Positions 1 to 7,305 of a stretch of 18,478 nucleotides of DNA are shown in pieces. The notes under the pieces were generated by a model that saw nothing but the letters and a program-made list of their open reading frames with translations, was not told the origin of the DNA and did no database searches. A program made the translations under genes and the position numbers. Each line of letters starts with the position of its first letter. The first letter of the stretch is position 1. Source of the stretch: CAVQBP01 sp964448105 (GTDB lineage Bacteria; Bacteroidota; Ignavibacteria; Ignavibacteriales; Ignavibacteriaceae); assembly GCA_964448105.1 (NCBI GenBank), contig CAYUVK010000104.1, forward strand, positions 1 to 18,478, in the 5' to 3' direction.

Positions 1-2957
1 ATGCGATTATAATCGGGATCCTTCGAAATGACATTTCCCTTATTTTCGGATTCACTCAAAGATAGGCAGTTGCGATTAATTGTAACCTCAACTTCTCCAC
101 CTTCCGGTGTAAACTTCAATGCATTTGAAAGCACATTAGTAATTATCTTTTCAAGTTTATCCTTATCTATATAAACGATAATTTCGTCGAACTCAGAATT
201 AAATTTTAAACTAATTCTCTTCCTTTCTGCATAAGAGCAAAATAACCGCTGCAAAGCTTTTATTAAAGGAATAATGTTTTGAGGAGAAGTCTGAAGCTTC
301 ATATTTCCCGATTCAAGTTTGGATAGATCAAGCATTTGATTTACAAGTTCAAGCAGCCGGTTTGCATTCTTATGAACAACTTTTAATTCATCTCTTGTAT
401 TATGTTCCTTGGTCCTTTCAATTATCTGTTTAACAGGTCCAAGAATTAAAGTAAGCGGTGTACGAAACTCATGCGAGATGTTAGCAAAGAACCTTGATTT
501 CATTTTATCTATTTCTTCTCTTTCTTTTAGAACTGCTTCATCCATTCTTATCTGGTTTTTCAGTGATATTCGATTCAAATCATAACTTCTTAAACCATAT
601 AAAATAAAAAGAAGTATACAAGCATATGAACTATAAGCCCACCAGGTTTTCCACCAGGGAGGAGAAATAATTACTAAAATTGAAGTTCCTGCTTCATTCC
701 AAATGCCATCATTATTTGAACCTTTAACTCTGAAAATATATTCACCTGGCTCTAAATTTGGGTAAGATGCATAACGTCTTGTACCGGAATAAACCCAATC
801 TTTATCCAGACCTTCCATTTTATATGCATATTGATTTCTTTCAGAACTTATATAGCTCAAAGCAGCAAATTCAAAAGAAATAAAATTTTCATCATAAGAT
901 AAATGAATTTCTTTTGATAAAGGGGAAAGTTTGTCAAACTTTTTAAATGATGTAATTACAACAGGAGGAATGAATAGATTATCTTTAATACTGTCAGGGT
1001 GAAAACGGGTAAAACCATATGCGCCTCCGAAATACATATCACCATTTTTTGTTTTACATCCCATTCCATGGATTTCATCAACAGGTGGTTCTATTCCATA
1101 GGTAATATCATAATTTTTAAAATGATTTGCCTCAGGATTAAATTTCGAAATACTTTTACTTGTATTAAGCCATAAATTACCACTATTATCCTCAAGCATC
1201 CCTCTTATTTTATTACTTGCCAAACCATTTTCTTCTGTAAACCGGGTAAAGCTTTTTGTTAAACGGTCATATCTGTTTAATCCGGTATTTGTTGCAAACC
1301 ATAATCTTCCTTTTTTATCTTCCAGTATCTGATTGATTCCTTGTCCACTTATACTTGAAAGATTTTTAGAATCAGGAATATATTCAATTACTGAATCCTG
1401 AGAAAGATTATAACATAGCAATTTGCTTTTGTAGGTTCCAATCCACAAAAAACCAAAGGTATCCAGATAAAAGTAATTTATACCTTCATTAAATTTTCTA
1501 ATTTTTTTAACAGAGTTATTTTCAGGGTTCAAAAGACAGAGACTACCCAAATGAGTTGAAAATAGATACCCTCTATTAGTTTTCCATCCCCAGGAAGCAA
1601 ATTTAATTAAATTTTTGTGTGAAGAATCTAAAGAAAATTTTAGATTGCCAATCGAATCCTGAATAAATAAACTGCCATCGTTTTTAAGAATGGATAAATC
1701 ACCTGAGTTCCATATATAATATAATTGTTTCTTTCCAAAAGAATATGGAACAAATTGTTCTTTTTTAATATCAAATTTTTTCCATCCCAAATATGTGTTG
1801 ATCCATAAAATACCTTCGGTACCGTTAATAATACCGAGTGCCGGCTGCTCATGTTCAATTGAATATCTTTTAAAAAATTGTTTTGTCCTGTTAAGCTTTT
1901 TAATTTCAGTATTTGTACCTATCCATAATGTTCCAGATTTCTCACAACATAAAATTTGTATCCCTTCAATGTTATAACGGGTGACTTTCTTTATTTTTTT
2001 ATCATAATTAATAAGTTCGTCATAAGTTGCTATCCATAAAGAACCTGTTAATATATCTAGAGTGATTGTGTTTATACGAACTTTCTTATTCTTTGAATTA
2101 AAAATATAACTTGATATGTTTCCCGTTTTGGGATCATATTCAATTAAGCCCCCATTTGTCCCCAGCCAGATTGTGCCGGTATTATCTTCACAAATAGTCT
2201 GAATAAAATATTTTGAATTTGATGAATCGTAATTTTTGCGTATGTCCTGCCAGCAATGTGTAAACTTCTCTTGGCCTAATTTGCTTGCCGAAACAAATCG
2301 AGTTGTTTCAAAATCAAGCTTGTCGAGTCCTTCTCCTGTTCCGAACCAAAGTGTTTCTTCCTTATCTTTATAGATTGTCTGAACAGAGTTATGTGCAATA
2401 CTGCCTGGATCTTTTTTATTATGTCTGTAAGGAATAAATTTTCCGGTTGCTTTGTCAAATTTGTATAATCCATCAAATGTTCCAATCCAGAGCATATTAT
2501 TTTTATCTTCACAAATTGCCTGAATGTTATTGCTTGCATCATTTTCTATTACTAATTGATTTGGTTTGTAGTATTTAAAGGAACCTTCTATTCGATCAAA
2601 CTTTTCAAGCCCAACAGTTGTACCAATCCATAAAACACCGGCCTTATCTTCATATATAGTTCCTAAGATATTTCCTATTATATTCGAACTATCAATAAAA
2701 TTCTGTTTATAATAAACAAAATTATAAGCATCATATTTATACAAACCGGTGTTAGTAGTAAACCATAAGAAGCCGGATCTGTCCTGGATTATAGATCTAA
2801 TGTTAGTTGCAATTCCATTCTCAACATAAAAATTTTCAGTAGGAAGTTCCTCATTTTGGGCATAAATATAATGTGATAAAATTATGAGAAACAGAAAAAA
2901 TAAATGTAGATTTTTTGACAAAGTTATAAAAATATTAGTTTGATTGTATAGATGCAT
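1..2957 (-). CDS. Hybrid two-component system sensor (periplasmic propeller, Y_Y_Y, histidine kinase), C-terminus beyond the window
   Basis: The frame is open from an ATG at 2957 to the left edge (985 codons), so the gene is partial. It begins with a signal peptide ending near YIYAQ. Two-component regulator propeller repeats follow, of the type LWIGTxxGLxKFD (LWFTTNTGLYKYD, LWIGTFDGLYKFD, LWFGTGEGLDKLD), filling roughly residues 40-650. Next come a Y_Y_Y domain (GLDKDWVYSG, LEPGEYIFRVKGSNNDG), one membrane helix at about 772-792, and a HisKA domain with ISHEFRTPL (His829). The N-box is ITNVLSNALKFTPEGG. The sequence ends before the ATP-binding D/G boxes. In this family (SusR/BT4663-type HTCS) HATPase, receiver and AraC domains normally follow, but they are not visible here. 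It probably senses an extracytoplasmic ligand, often a glycan, and controls nearby secreted-protein genes. No strong ribosome binding site precedes the ATG, so the start is less sure than the frame. Confidence 0.93.
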   Translation of the reverse strand, partial: MHLYNQTNIFITLSKNLHLFFLFLIILSHYIYAQNEELPTENFYVENGIATNIRSIIQDRSGFLWFTTNTGLYKYDAYNFVYYKQNFIDSSNIIGNILGTIYEDKAGVLWIGTTVGLEKFDRIEGSFKYYKPNQLVIENDASNNIQAICEDKNNMLWIGTFDGLYKFDKATGKFIPYRHNKKDPGSIAHNSVQTIYKDKEETLWFGTGEGLDKLDFETTRFVSASKLGQEKFTHCWQDIRKNYDSSNSKYFIQTICEDNTGTIWLGTNGGLIEYDPKTGNISSYIFNSKNKKVRINTITLDILTGSLWIATYDELINYDKKIKKVTRYNIEGIQILCCEKSGTLWIGTNTEIKKLNRTKQFFKRYSIEHEQPALGIINGTEGILWINTYLGWKKFDIKKEQFVPYSFGKKQLYYIWNSGDLSILKNDGSLFIQDSIGNLKFSLDSSHKNLIKFASWGWKTNRGYLFSTHLGSLCLLNPENNSVKKIRKFNEGINYFYLDTFGFLWIGTYKSKLLCYNLSQDSVIEYIPDSKNLSSISGQGINQILEDKKGRLWFATNTGLNRYDRLTKSFTRFTEENGLASNKIRGMLEDNSGNLWLNTSKSISKFNPEANHFKNYDITYGIEPPVDEIHGMGCKTKNGDMYFGGAYGFTRFHPDSIKDNLFIPPVVITSFKKFDKLSPLSKEIHLSYDENFISFEFAALSYISSERNQYAYKMEGLDKDWVYSGTRRYASYPNLEPGEYIFRVKGSNNDGIWNEAGTSILVIISPPWWKTWWAYSSYACILLFILYGLRSYDLNRISLKNQIRMDEAVLKEREEIDKMKSRFFANISHEFRTPLTLILGPVKQIIERTKEHNTRDELKVVHKNANRLLELVNQMLDLSKLESGNMKLQTSPQNIIPLIKALQRLFCSYAERKRISLKFNSEFDEIIVYIDKDKLEKIITNVLSNALKFTPEGGEVEVTINRNCLSLSESENKGNVISKDPDYNR

Positions 2958-3078
2958 GGTTGCATGATAGGACGATAAATGAGTGCCTATATAATCCTTT
3001 ATCTTTGAAGTAATTCCAAAATATAAATTCTTCCTTTTTGCCACACATCCCCCGGAATATTTTGCAACCCTACATTTT

Positions 3079-3167
3079 AAGTAGTTAGGAATAGAAGTTT
3101 ATTAGGTGAGATATTAACTACTTGGATAACTAAAACATATGAAGAAAAATGAAAAAATTCAACAGGG
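3079..3167 (-). promoter_or_regulatory. Shared leader element, copy 1, with AAGTAGTTA/TAACTACTT inverted repeat
   Basis: A stretch of about 90 bp upstream of the 1-2957 kinase is closely matched at 13537-13625, upstream of the other hybrid kinase. Both copies have a perfect 9-bp inverted repeat, AAGTAGTTA ... TAACTACTT (here 3079-3087 and 3115-3123, spacer 27), the internal words AATAGAAGTTT and GGTGAG, and a right flank TATGAAGAAAAATGAA. It may be a promoter/operator or leader RNA shared by the two regulators. It could instead be a remnant of duplication of the kinase genes. Confidence 0.5.
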
Positions 3168-3174
3168 TGATTGT

Positions 3175-3370
3175 AACCTTCAAGGTTAACAATGTGGATA
3201 ACAAAGTGTAACCCTTGAAGGTTAAGGAAAAACAGGAATGTAAACCTTCAAAGGTTACTAGATGTTATCCTAGATTTTAACTTTGAAGGTTACACCTTAT
3301 TTCAGCAGCAAAAGCTTTTTGGTAACCTTCGAGGTTAACACATTGTATACAACGGGCAACCTCGAAGGTT
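3175..3370. repeat. Three tandem imperfect hairpins with AACCTTCAAGGTT-type arms
   Basis: There are three inverted-repeat units: 3175-3187 with 3210-3223, 3243-3257 with 3278-3292, and 3324-3336 with 3358-3370. The arms are variants of AACCTTCAAGGTT and AACCTTGAAGGTT separated by 20-22 nt. In unit 3 both arms carry a matching change (AACCTTCGAGGTT with AACCTCGAAGGTT), which preserves pairing. Each arm is itself nearly palindromic. Between units 2 and 3, at 3297-3320, lies a relict of a sorting-domain 3' end (minus strand, KKLLLLK-stop), so the array seems to have grown through the remains of cargo genes. Confidence 0.7.
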
Positions 3371-3376
3371 CACATC

Positions 3377-3716
3377 TTATTTTAACAACAAAAGCTTTTT
3401 TGTTGCTGTATAATTACCTGACTTAAGCTGATAGAAGTACACACCACTCAGCAGGTTTGCTGCATTCCATGTTACCTCATAAGTACCTGCAGGTTTTTCT
3501 TCATTAACTAAACTTGCAATTTCTCTCCCAAGTAGTTCCACCAATCACATAGATCTTATCATTAACAACTGCACCCGCAAAGAAAGAAAAAGTTTTCGGC
3601 ATATTTGCTTAGTCTCCAAGGTATCGTTTTCTGGATCATATACTTCTACAGTTGCTAAAGAGGAGTTATCATGCTGGCTTCTTTATCTATTACTATAGTG
3701 GACACAAATCTGTGCT
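3377..3716 (-). pseudogene. Kelch-repeat protein remnant fused to a T9SS sorting domain (pseudogene)
   Basis: No single frame crosses this stretch. On the minus strand one frame gives a kelch strand (SLATVEVYDPENDT, about 3658-3617). A second frame gives FSFFAGAVVNDKIYVIGG (about 3590-3537), the classic kelch GG strand. A third frame gives LGREIASLVNEEKPAGTYEV and onward to KKLLLLK and a TAA at 3377-3379, the distal half of a sorting domain. The first half of the sorting domain (NYPNPFNPST...YD) is missing. The kelch GG motif joins directly to LGRE, with a frame change at the junction. The likely history is an internal deletion or recombination into sorting-domain DNA followed by decay. In-frame stops further upstream confirm that it is not expressed as a whole protein. 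Confidence 0.75.
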
Positions 3717-3739
3717 AAGACCACATCCTTTTGATTAGC

Positions 3740-5173
3740 CTATTTTATGTACCAAAGCCGTAGTCGTACATGTGTTATAAAGCCCATTTTATTTGAATCA
3801 AAAACTGAAACACGTAGTGAATTATTCGGATTGATGTAGTATTCGACCCAATCCACGAACTGATTCCCAGCTTTTCCAGAAGTTTTTGTCATCACTTCAA
3901 TAAAGAAATTATCATTATCATAGGTGATTGTTGGTAAATAGTCATTAATGTTAAGATCGGCATGCCAAAATCCAGTATCATCAATATGAACTTCAAGCCA
4001 GCCGCTATTGAACGCGGGTCTTGGAAAAGGTCCTCCATTATAGGGACCAATATTTCCATATACTTTACCCGATGCATAAATATCTCCCTCGGAATAAATC
4101 GCGGGTCCACTTCCTTCATTTCTTGCATGAACGCCAGCATGACCCGTATTGCTGCTTGTAGTTACACCAAGAATTCCATCTTGTCCATCGCTCCTTCCCG
4201 TTACTCCATTGCCAAAAGGACTGGTTCCATAAACACCGCTTTTACTTGGGCTGTTTGTCCAGCCAAGTACACCATCATTTGCATTACTTCGACCTTCAAC
4301 ACCAACTCCCTGAGTGCTCTCACCCAGCACACCCCCAGCCGCACTCTCACCTTTTACACCACGGCCTATAGTGCTAAATCCAAAAACACCGTGCTTGTTT
4401 TGACTGTTACCCCAAACGCCGTTGCCATCCGCATTATTACCATATACGCCTGCTTTATCGGATGCTTCAGAATATCCAATAGCACCATACTGATTTTTGC
4501 TATATCCTCTTATGCCGGGACCACTTTGGGAATTTTCGCCTTCAACTCCAGCCATGGCAGACCCAGACTTGCCATAAATACCATGTGAGTTTGCGCTAAT
4601 TACCGTGAGACCACGGCCGGCACCGGTATTTTCGATGCGTAACATGTCGTCTGCGCTGCTTCCCCTAGTGGTATCCGCGACATTTTTCTTTATAAAATTA
4701 CCCCCCGGATTACCTACAGGTAAAACACTGGCTGGAAATCTCCCATCATTTCCCAGGGGATATAATTTATTGGGTTCAGGAGTTGTGCTCGCACTAATGC
4801 CGCCAACCCGATCTGCATTAAAACTGTAAGCTGCACTGGTCATCATCATTCGCGGTTGCATCTCCGGATCATTTTCCACTTGAATCCCTAAAAAATAGGG
4901 CTGGTTAAAATCCAGGGTTATAAGATTTACTGTACCAAGAAGAACGTGAAACATGCCCTCACTTACAAACACTTGGTTGTGAATCTCAGACCATAATAAA
5001 CTATCGTTCTTATCATACAAATTAAAGGTGAGCTTGTAATCTCCTTCAGCTACGGGTTGTTTATTTGAATCAAGCAGTATTCCCTGGTAATTAATTATTC
5101 TTGGTACCTGAGGGAATGTTACATTTGCCAGTAATAGAAATATTAAAACTAAATGTGTAAATAGATTTTTCAT
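3740..5173 (-). CDS. Secreted GVxG-repeat protein with N-terminal NYQG-type beta domain
   Basis: This is a 477-aa protein with a clear signal peptide ending near NVTFPQ. Residues 25-115 form the domain common in this phylum that begins INYQGILLDSNKQPV and continues LTFNLYD and AAYSFNADRVGG. Residues about 180-360 are short glycine-rich repeats of the type GVYGNN/GVWGNS/GVFGFS/GVKGES, spaced about 15-20 residues apart. Such repeats resemble phage tail-fibre or collagen-like stalks and suggest an elongated surface fibre. The last 90 residues (GWLEVHIDDTG...RLRLWYIK) form an unrecognised beta-rich domain, and there is no T9SS sorting domain. The ATG follows AAGGAGTAAAAA, a good ribosome binding site. 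It lies 27 bp downstream of the 5201-5785 gene, so the two are probably cotranscribed. The exact function is unknown. Confidence 0.9.
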   Translation of the reverse strand: MKNLFTHLVLIFLLLANVTFPQVPRIINYQGILLDSNKQPVAEGDYKLTFNLYDKNDSLLWSEIHNQVFVSEGMFHVLLGTVNLITLDFNQPYFLGIQVENDPEMQPRMMMTSAAYSFNADRVGGISASTTPEPNKLYPLGNDGRFPASVLPVGNPGGNFIKKNVADTTRGSSADDMLRIENTGAGRGLTVISANSHGIYGKSGSAMAGVEGENSQSGPGIRGYSKNQYGAIGYSEASDKAGVYGNNADGNGVWGNSQNKHGVFGFSTIGRGVKGESAAGGVLGESTQGVGVEGRSNANDGVLGWTNSPSKSGVYGTSPFGNGVTGRSDGQDGILGVTTSSNTGHAGVHARNEGSGPAIYSEGDIYASGKVYGNIGPYNGGPFPRPAFNSGWLEVHIDDTGFWHADLNINDYLPTITYDNDNFFIEVMTKTSGKAGNQFVDWVEYYINPNNSLRVSVFDSNKMGFITHVRLRLWYIK

Positions 5174-5200
5174 TTTTTACTCCTTAAAATTTATCTGTTA

Positions 5201-5785
5201 CTATTTCAGTAAGATCATTTTCTTCAAATCCCAAAAGATTATTGTTTTGTTATTTTCTGATGCTGCAACTATCCGGTAAAAATAAATTCCTGATGAAACA
5301 ATCTTCCCGTAACTATCATTACTATTCCAGGTAATCTGATGATAGCCCCCATCTTCACTCTCTGAGTTAACGAGAACAATTACTTTTTCTCCAAGAATAT
5401 TAAACACCTCTATCTTTACTATGGATGGTTCAGGCAATTCATACTTTATAGTAGTTGAAGGATTAAAGGGATTAGGATAATTCTGAAAAAGCCGAAAGCT
5501 GGCAGGCATCGAAAGTTGATTTTTATCATCCACCGCTGTAGGTCCAAAATGGGGAAGTATCCAGAAACCTGATTTGAGGATGTGATTTCCTGCCTGTGCG
5601 ACGCCTAAGATTGTTTCACCGGCAGTAGCAGAGTGGTGATATTGAGAATTATAGGAATATAAAATACCTCCGGAACCGGTAATACACCTTAATATACTAA
5701 AAGTTGAATCTTGAGTGAAAACCTTTTGGGTATTAATGAAAAATAAAATAGAAAGAATAAATAATGTAGAATATTTATTAATCAT
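5201..5785 (-). CDS. Small secreted protein with T9SS type A sorting domain
   Basis: This 194-aa protein has three parts. An N-terminal signal peptide ends near KVFTQ. A short domain of about 60 residues (ILRCITGSGG ... SATAGETILGVAQAG ... LKSGFW) is one I have seen only as a small module in this phylum, with no known activity. The C-terminal sorting domain begins FQNYPNPFNPSTTIKYELP and ends FWDLKKMILLK. The sorting domain directs export across the outer membrane by the type IX system, where it is usually cleaved and the protein anchored or released. It lacks the QTVGNENFRS insertion seen in three other sorting domains here. The start is fixed by a perfect AAGGAGGT six bases before the ATG. 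The 3740-5173 gene follows immediately, and the pair may form one surface structure. Confidence 0.92.
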   Translation of the reverse strand: MINKYSTLFILSILFFINTQKVFTQDSTFSILRCITGSGGILYSYNSQYHHSATAGETILGVAQAGNHILKSGFWILPHFGPTAVDDKNQLSMPASFRLFQNYPNPFNPSTTIKYELPEPSIVKIEVFNILGEKVIVLVNSESEDGGYHQITWNSNDSYGKIVSSGIYFYRIVAASENNKTIIFWDLKKMILLK

Positions 5786-6158
5786 GGTAGACCTCCTTAT
5801 GAATAGAGGTTAAAAAGAACCACCTGATTATATTGCGACCCTCTATTTTTTTATATTAAAAGATTTAATAAAAGACTTATCATAGTTGCCCCTAAAAACT
5901 ACGGTAAAATTTTTTCAATTTTTAACCTTGCACAATTGTATTTTAGTTGAACATTTCAATTTTAATAAATTAAATTTGAAAAGAGTTGTAAAAATCGGAC
6001 ATTCGAAAAAAGGAGTGAAAAATTATCCCGAAAGACAGATATGCCACAAAATTGATTGAAAAGATAGGATTGCAGAATGGATTCAATGGGGGTGTGAAAT
6101 TTCACAGATTTGGAAAAACTAAAAAAATAGAAATTTGAAAGGCAAGCAAGCGAGAGTT
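5786..6158. other. Intergenic region, 5' leader of the 5201-5785 gene
   Basis: I see no convincing gene in these 373 bp. An inverted repeat AATAGAGG (5802-5809) / CCTCTATT (5840-5847) sits just upstream of the ribosome binding site of the 5201-5785 gene. On the plus strand it is followed by a run of T. A 39-codon open stretch on the plus strand (6019-6138) has no ATG and no recognisable product. The rest is AT-rich, and the promoter of the downstream unit presumably lies here. Confidence 0.4.
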
Positions 6159-7016
6159 TCAGCTTAAGTTTATTTTATTGAAGTGTTCTTCTGTAAAATA
6201 TTTTAGTGCAATGTGTTTACTGCTATGAATGAATTCGGTTGGAGTGAAACCAGTTAGTTCTTTGAATTTATGAATTAAATGAGAAGGATCAAATAGGTCT
6301 GATTCATAAGCTATATCCTGCATCTTTGGATATTTCCCAGTATGCATTAAATATATTATATAATGCAACTGAAAAATCTTAGCATATTTTTTAGGAGATA
6401 TGCCAACTACCTCTACAAATCGGCGGTTAAACTGCCTCTCGCTAATACCGATTTTTTTTGATATTTCACTTACCGTAATATTCCCATGATTTTCTTCAAT
6501 AATATTTAAACTTTTTTCAATATAATCTATAATACGCAAAGCAGTACTTCCTTTCTTTAAAAGAAACCTTTCGATATGCTTAACTTGCTCATTTTCATTT
6601 TCCTGCTTTAGTAATGTTTCTTCTAATTGATTGCATTCTTCGCATGAAATAAATTTCTTCAAATCAACCAAACCGTTTAAAAGTGTTTCGGGAGATTTTT
6701 TAAACAAATAATAGAATCCCGATCCTGTGAACTCAATCAAAATCTGAATAAGGATACCATCATATTTAACATAAATATTTTCGCTAATTTTAGGTCCGGC
6801 GATAACAAGTCGTTGCTGTGGATGAATTGTTTCTTTTCCGATAATAGAAACCGGAATATTTTTTTGATTATAAGAGAGATAACTAAAAGCACTCGGGGTC
6901 AATTTCTGATTATATTTTATCCTTCCCACGCTTTTAAAGATTGAAATTCTTCTAATATATCTTGAAAGACGTTTATCAAATTTTTGATTAATTATATTTA
7001 TTCCTGTAAGCGTCAT
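6159..7016 (-). CDS. AraC-family transcriptional regulator
   Basis: The C-terminal 100 residues form an AraC-type double helix-turn-helix. The first helix pair is ITVSEISKKIGISERQFNRR, followed by VVGISPKKYAKIFQL. The second pair is MQDIAYESDLFDPSHLIHKF, followed by KELTGFTPTEF. The N-terminal 150 residues match the style of the DUF6597-type effector/cupin-like domain found in many Bacteroidota AraC regulators; that assignment is from memory of the pattern. It is a one-component DNA-binding regulator with an unknown ligand. I chose the ATG at 7016; a TTG four codons upstream (7028) is the alternative, and neither has a good ribosome binding site. It is separated by 277 bp from the beta-helix gene and 373 bp from the 5201-5785 gene, so it is probably transcribed alone. 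It could control either neighbouring unit. Confidence 0.9.
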   Translation of the reverse strand: MTLTGINIINQKFDKRLSRYIRRISIFKSVGRIKYNQKLTPSAFSYLSYNQKNIPVSIIGKETIHPQQRLVIAGPKISENIYVKYDGILIQILIEFTGSGFYYLFKKSPETLLNGLVDLKKFISCEECNQLEETLLKQENENEQVKHIERFLLKKGSTALRIIDYIEKSLNIIEENHGNITVSEISKKIGISERQFNRRFVEVVGISPKKYAKIFQLHYIIYLMHTGKYPKMQDIAYESDLFDPSHLIHKFKELTGFTPTEFIHSSKHIALKYFTEEHFNKINLS

Positions 7017-7236
7017 TAGAATTCTCAAATTGCAACAATTTTATACTGAAGAGCTTGTAAATCTCTATTAATATTAAATTAAAATTATATTCTATTCAAC
7101 TAAAATCTTTTCTGCGGTATTAGTTGTTCATTACTAATAATAAACTCCCTTTTTTTGAGTTTTCTTTTATTTTTTTATGTGAAAATTTTTTGCACTGGAA
7201 TGTCTGATGTTCTCTACTTTAAGCAGGAAATTTTAT

Positions 7237-7290
7237 AAAAAATCCCCGGAATTTAGTCAATTGTGATGATTATGCCAGAAAATCCCGGAG
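7237..7290 (-). terminator. Probable intrinsic terminator after the beta-helix gene
   Basis: On the minus strand, CTCCGGGATTT (7290-7280) can pair with AAATTCCGGGG (7254-7244) over 11 bp with two G-U wobbles. The loop is about 25 nt. An A and then a six-T run (7242-7237) follow. It begins 15 bases after the stop codon of the 7306-8763 gene and would end that transcript. The long loop is the main weakness. Confidence 0.55.
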
Positions 7291-7305
7291 ATATAATTAT
7301 AAATT

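Noticed and set aside
3140..3188. Conserved ATGAAGAAAAATGAA at the right end of both leader copies as a tiny plus-strand ORF
   Set aside because: The second copy stops after eight codons, there is no ribosome binding site, and the similarity is explained by the shared element as DNA.
3175..3370. Possible CRISPR array
   Set aside because: The repeated units are inverted arms of varying sequence, not direct repeats with unique spacers of constant length, and there are no cas genes.
3962..4588. Long plus-strand open frame (208 codons) opposite the GVxG-repeat gene
   Set aside because: It is antisense to a clear secreted protein with signal peptide, ribosome binding site and repeats. Its length reflects the repeated glycine codons of the real gene, and it has no recognisable domain or ribosome binding site.
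3740..5173. Prophage tail fibre
   Set aside because: The GVxG repeats resemble fibres, but the gene has a signal peptide and an N-terminal domain typical of secreted proteins in this phylum, and no phage genes are near.
6019..6138. 39-codon plus-strand open stretch in the intergenic region
   Set aside because: It has no ATG/GTG start in frame, no ribosome binding site in register and no recognisable product.
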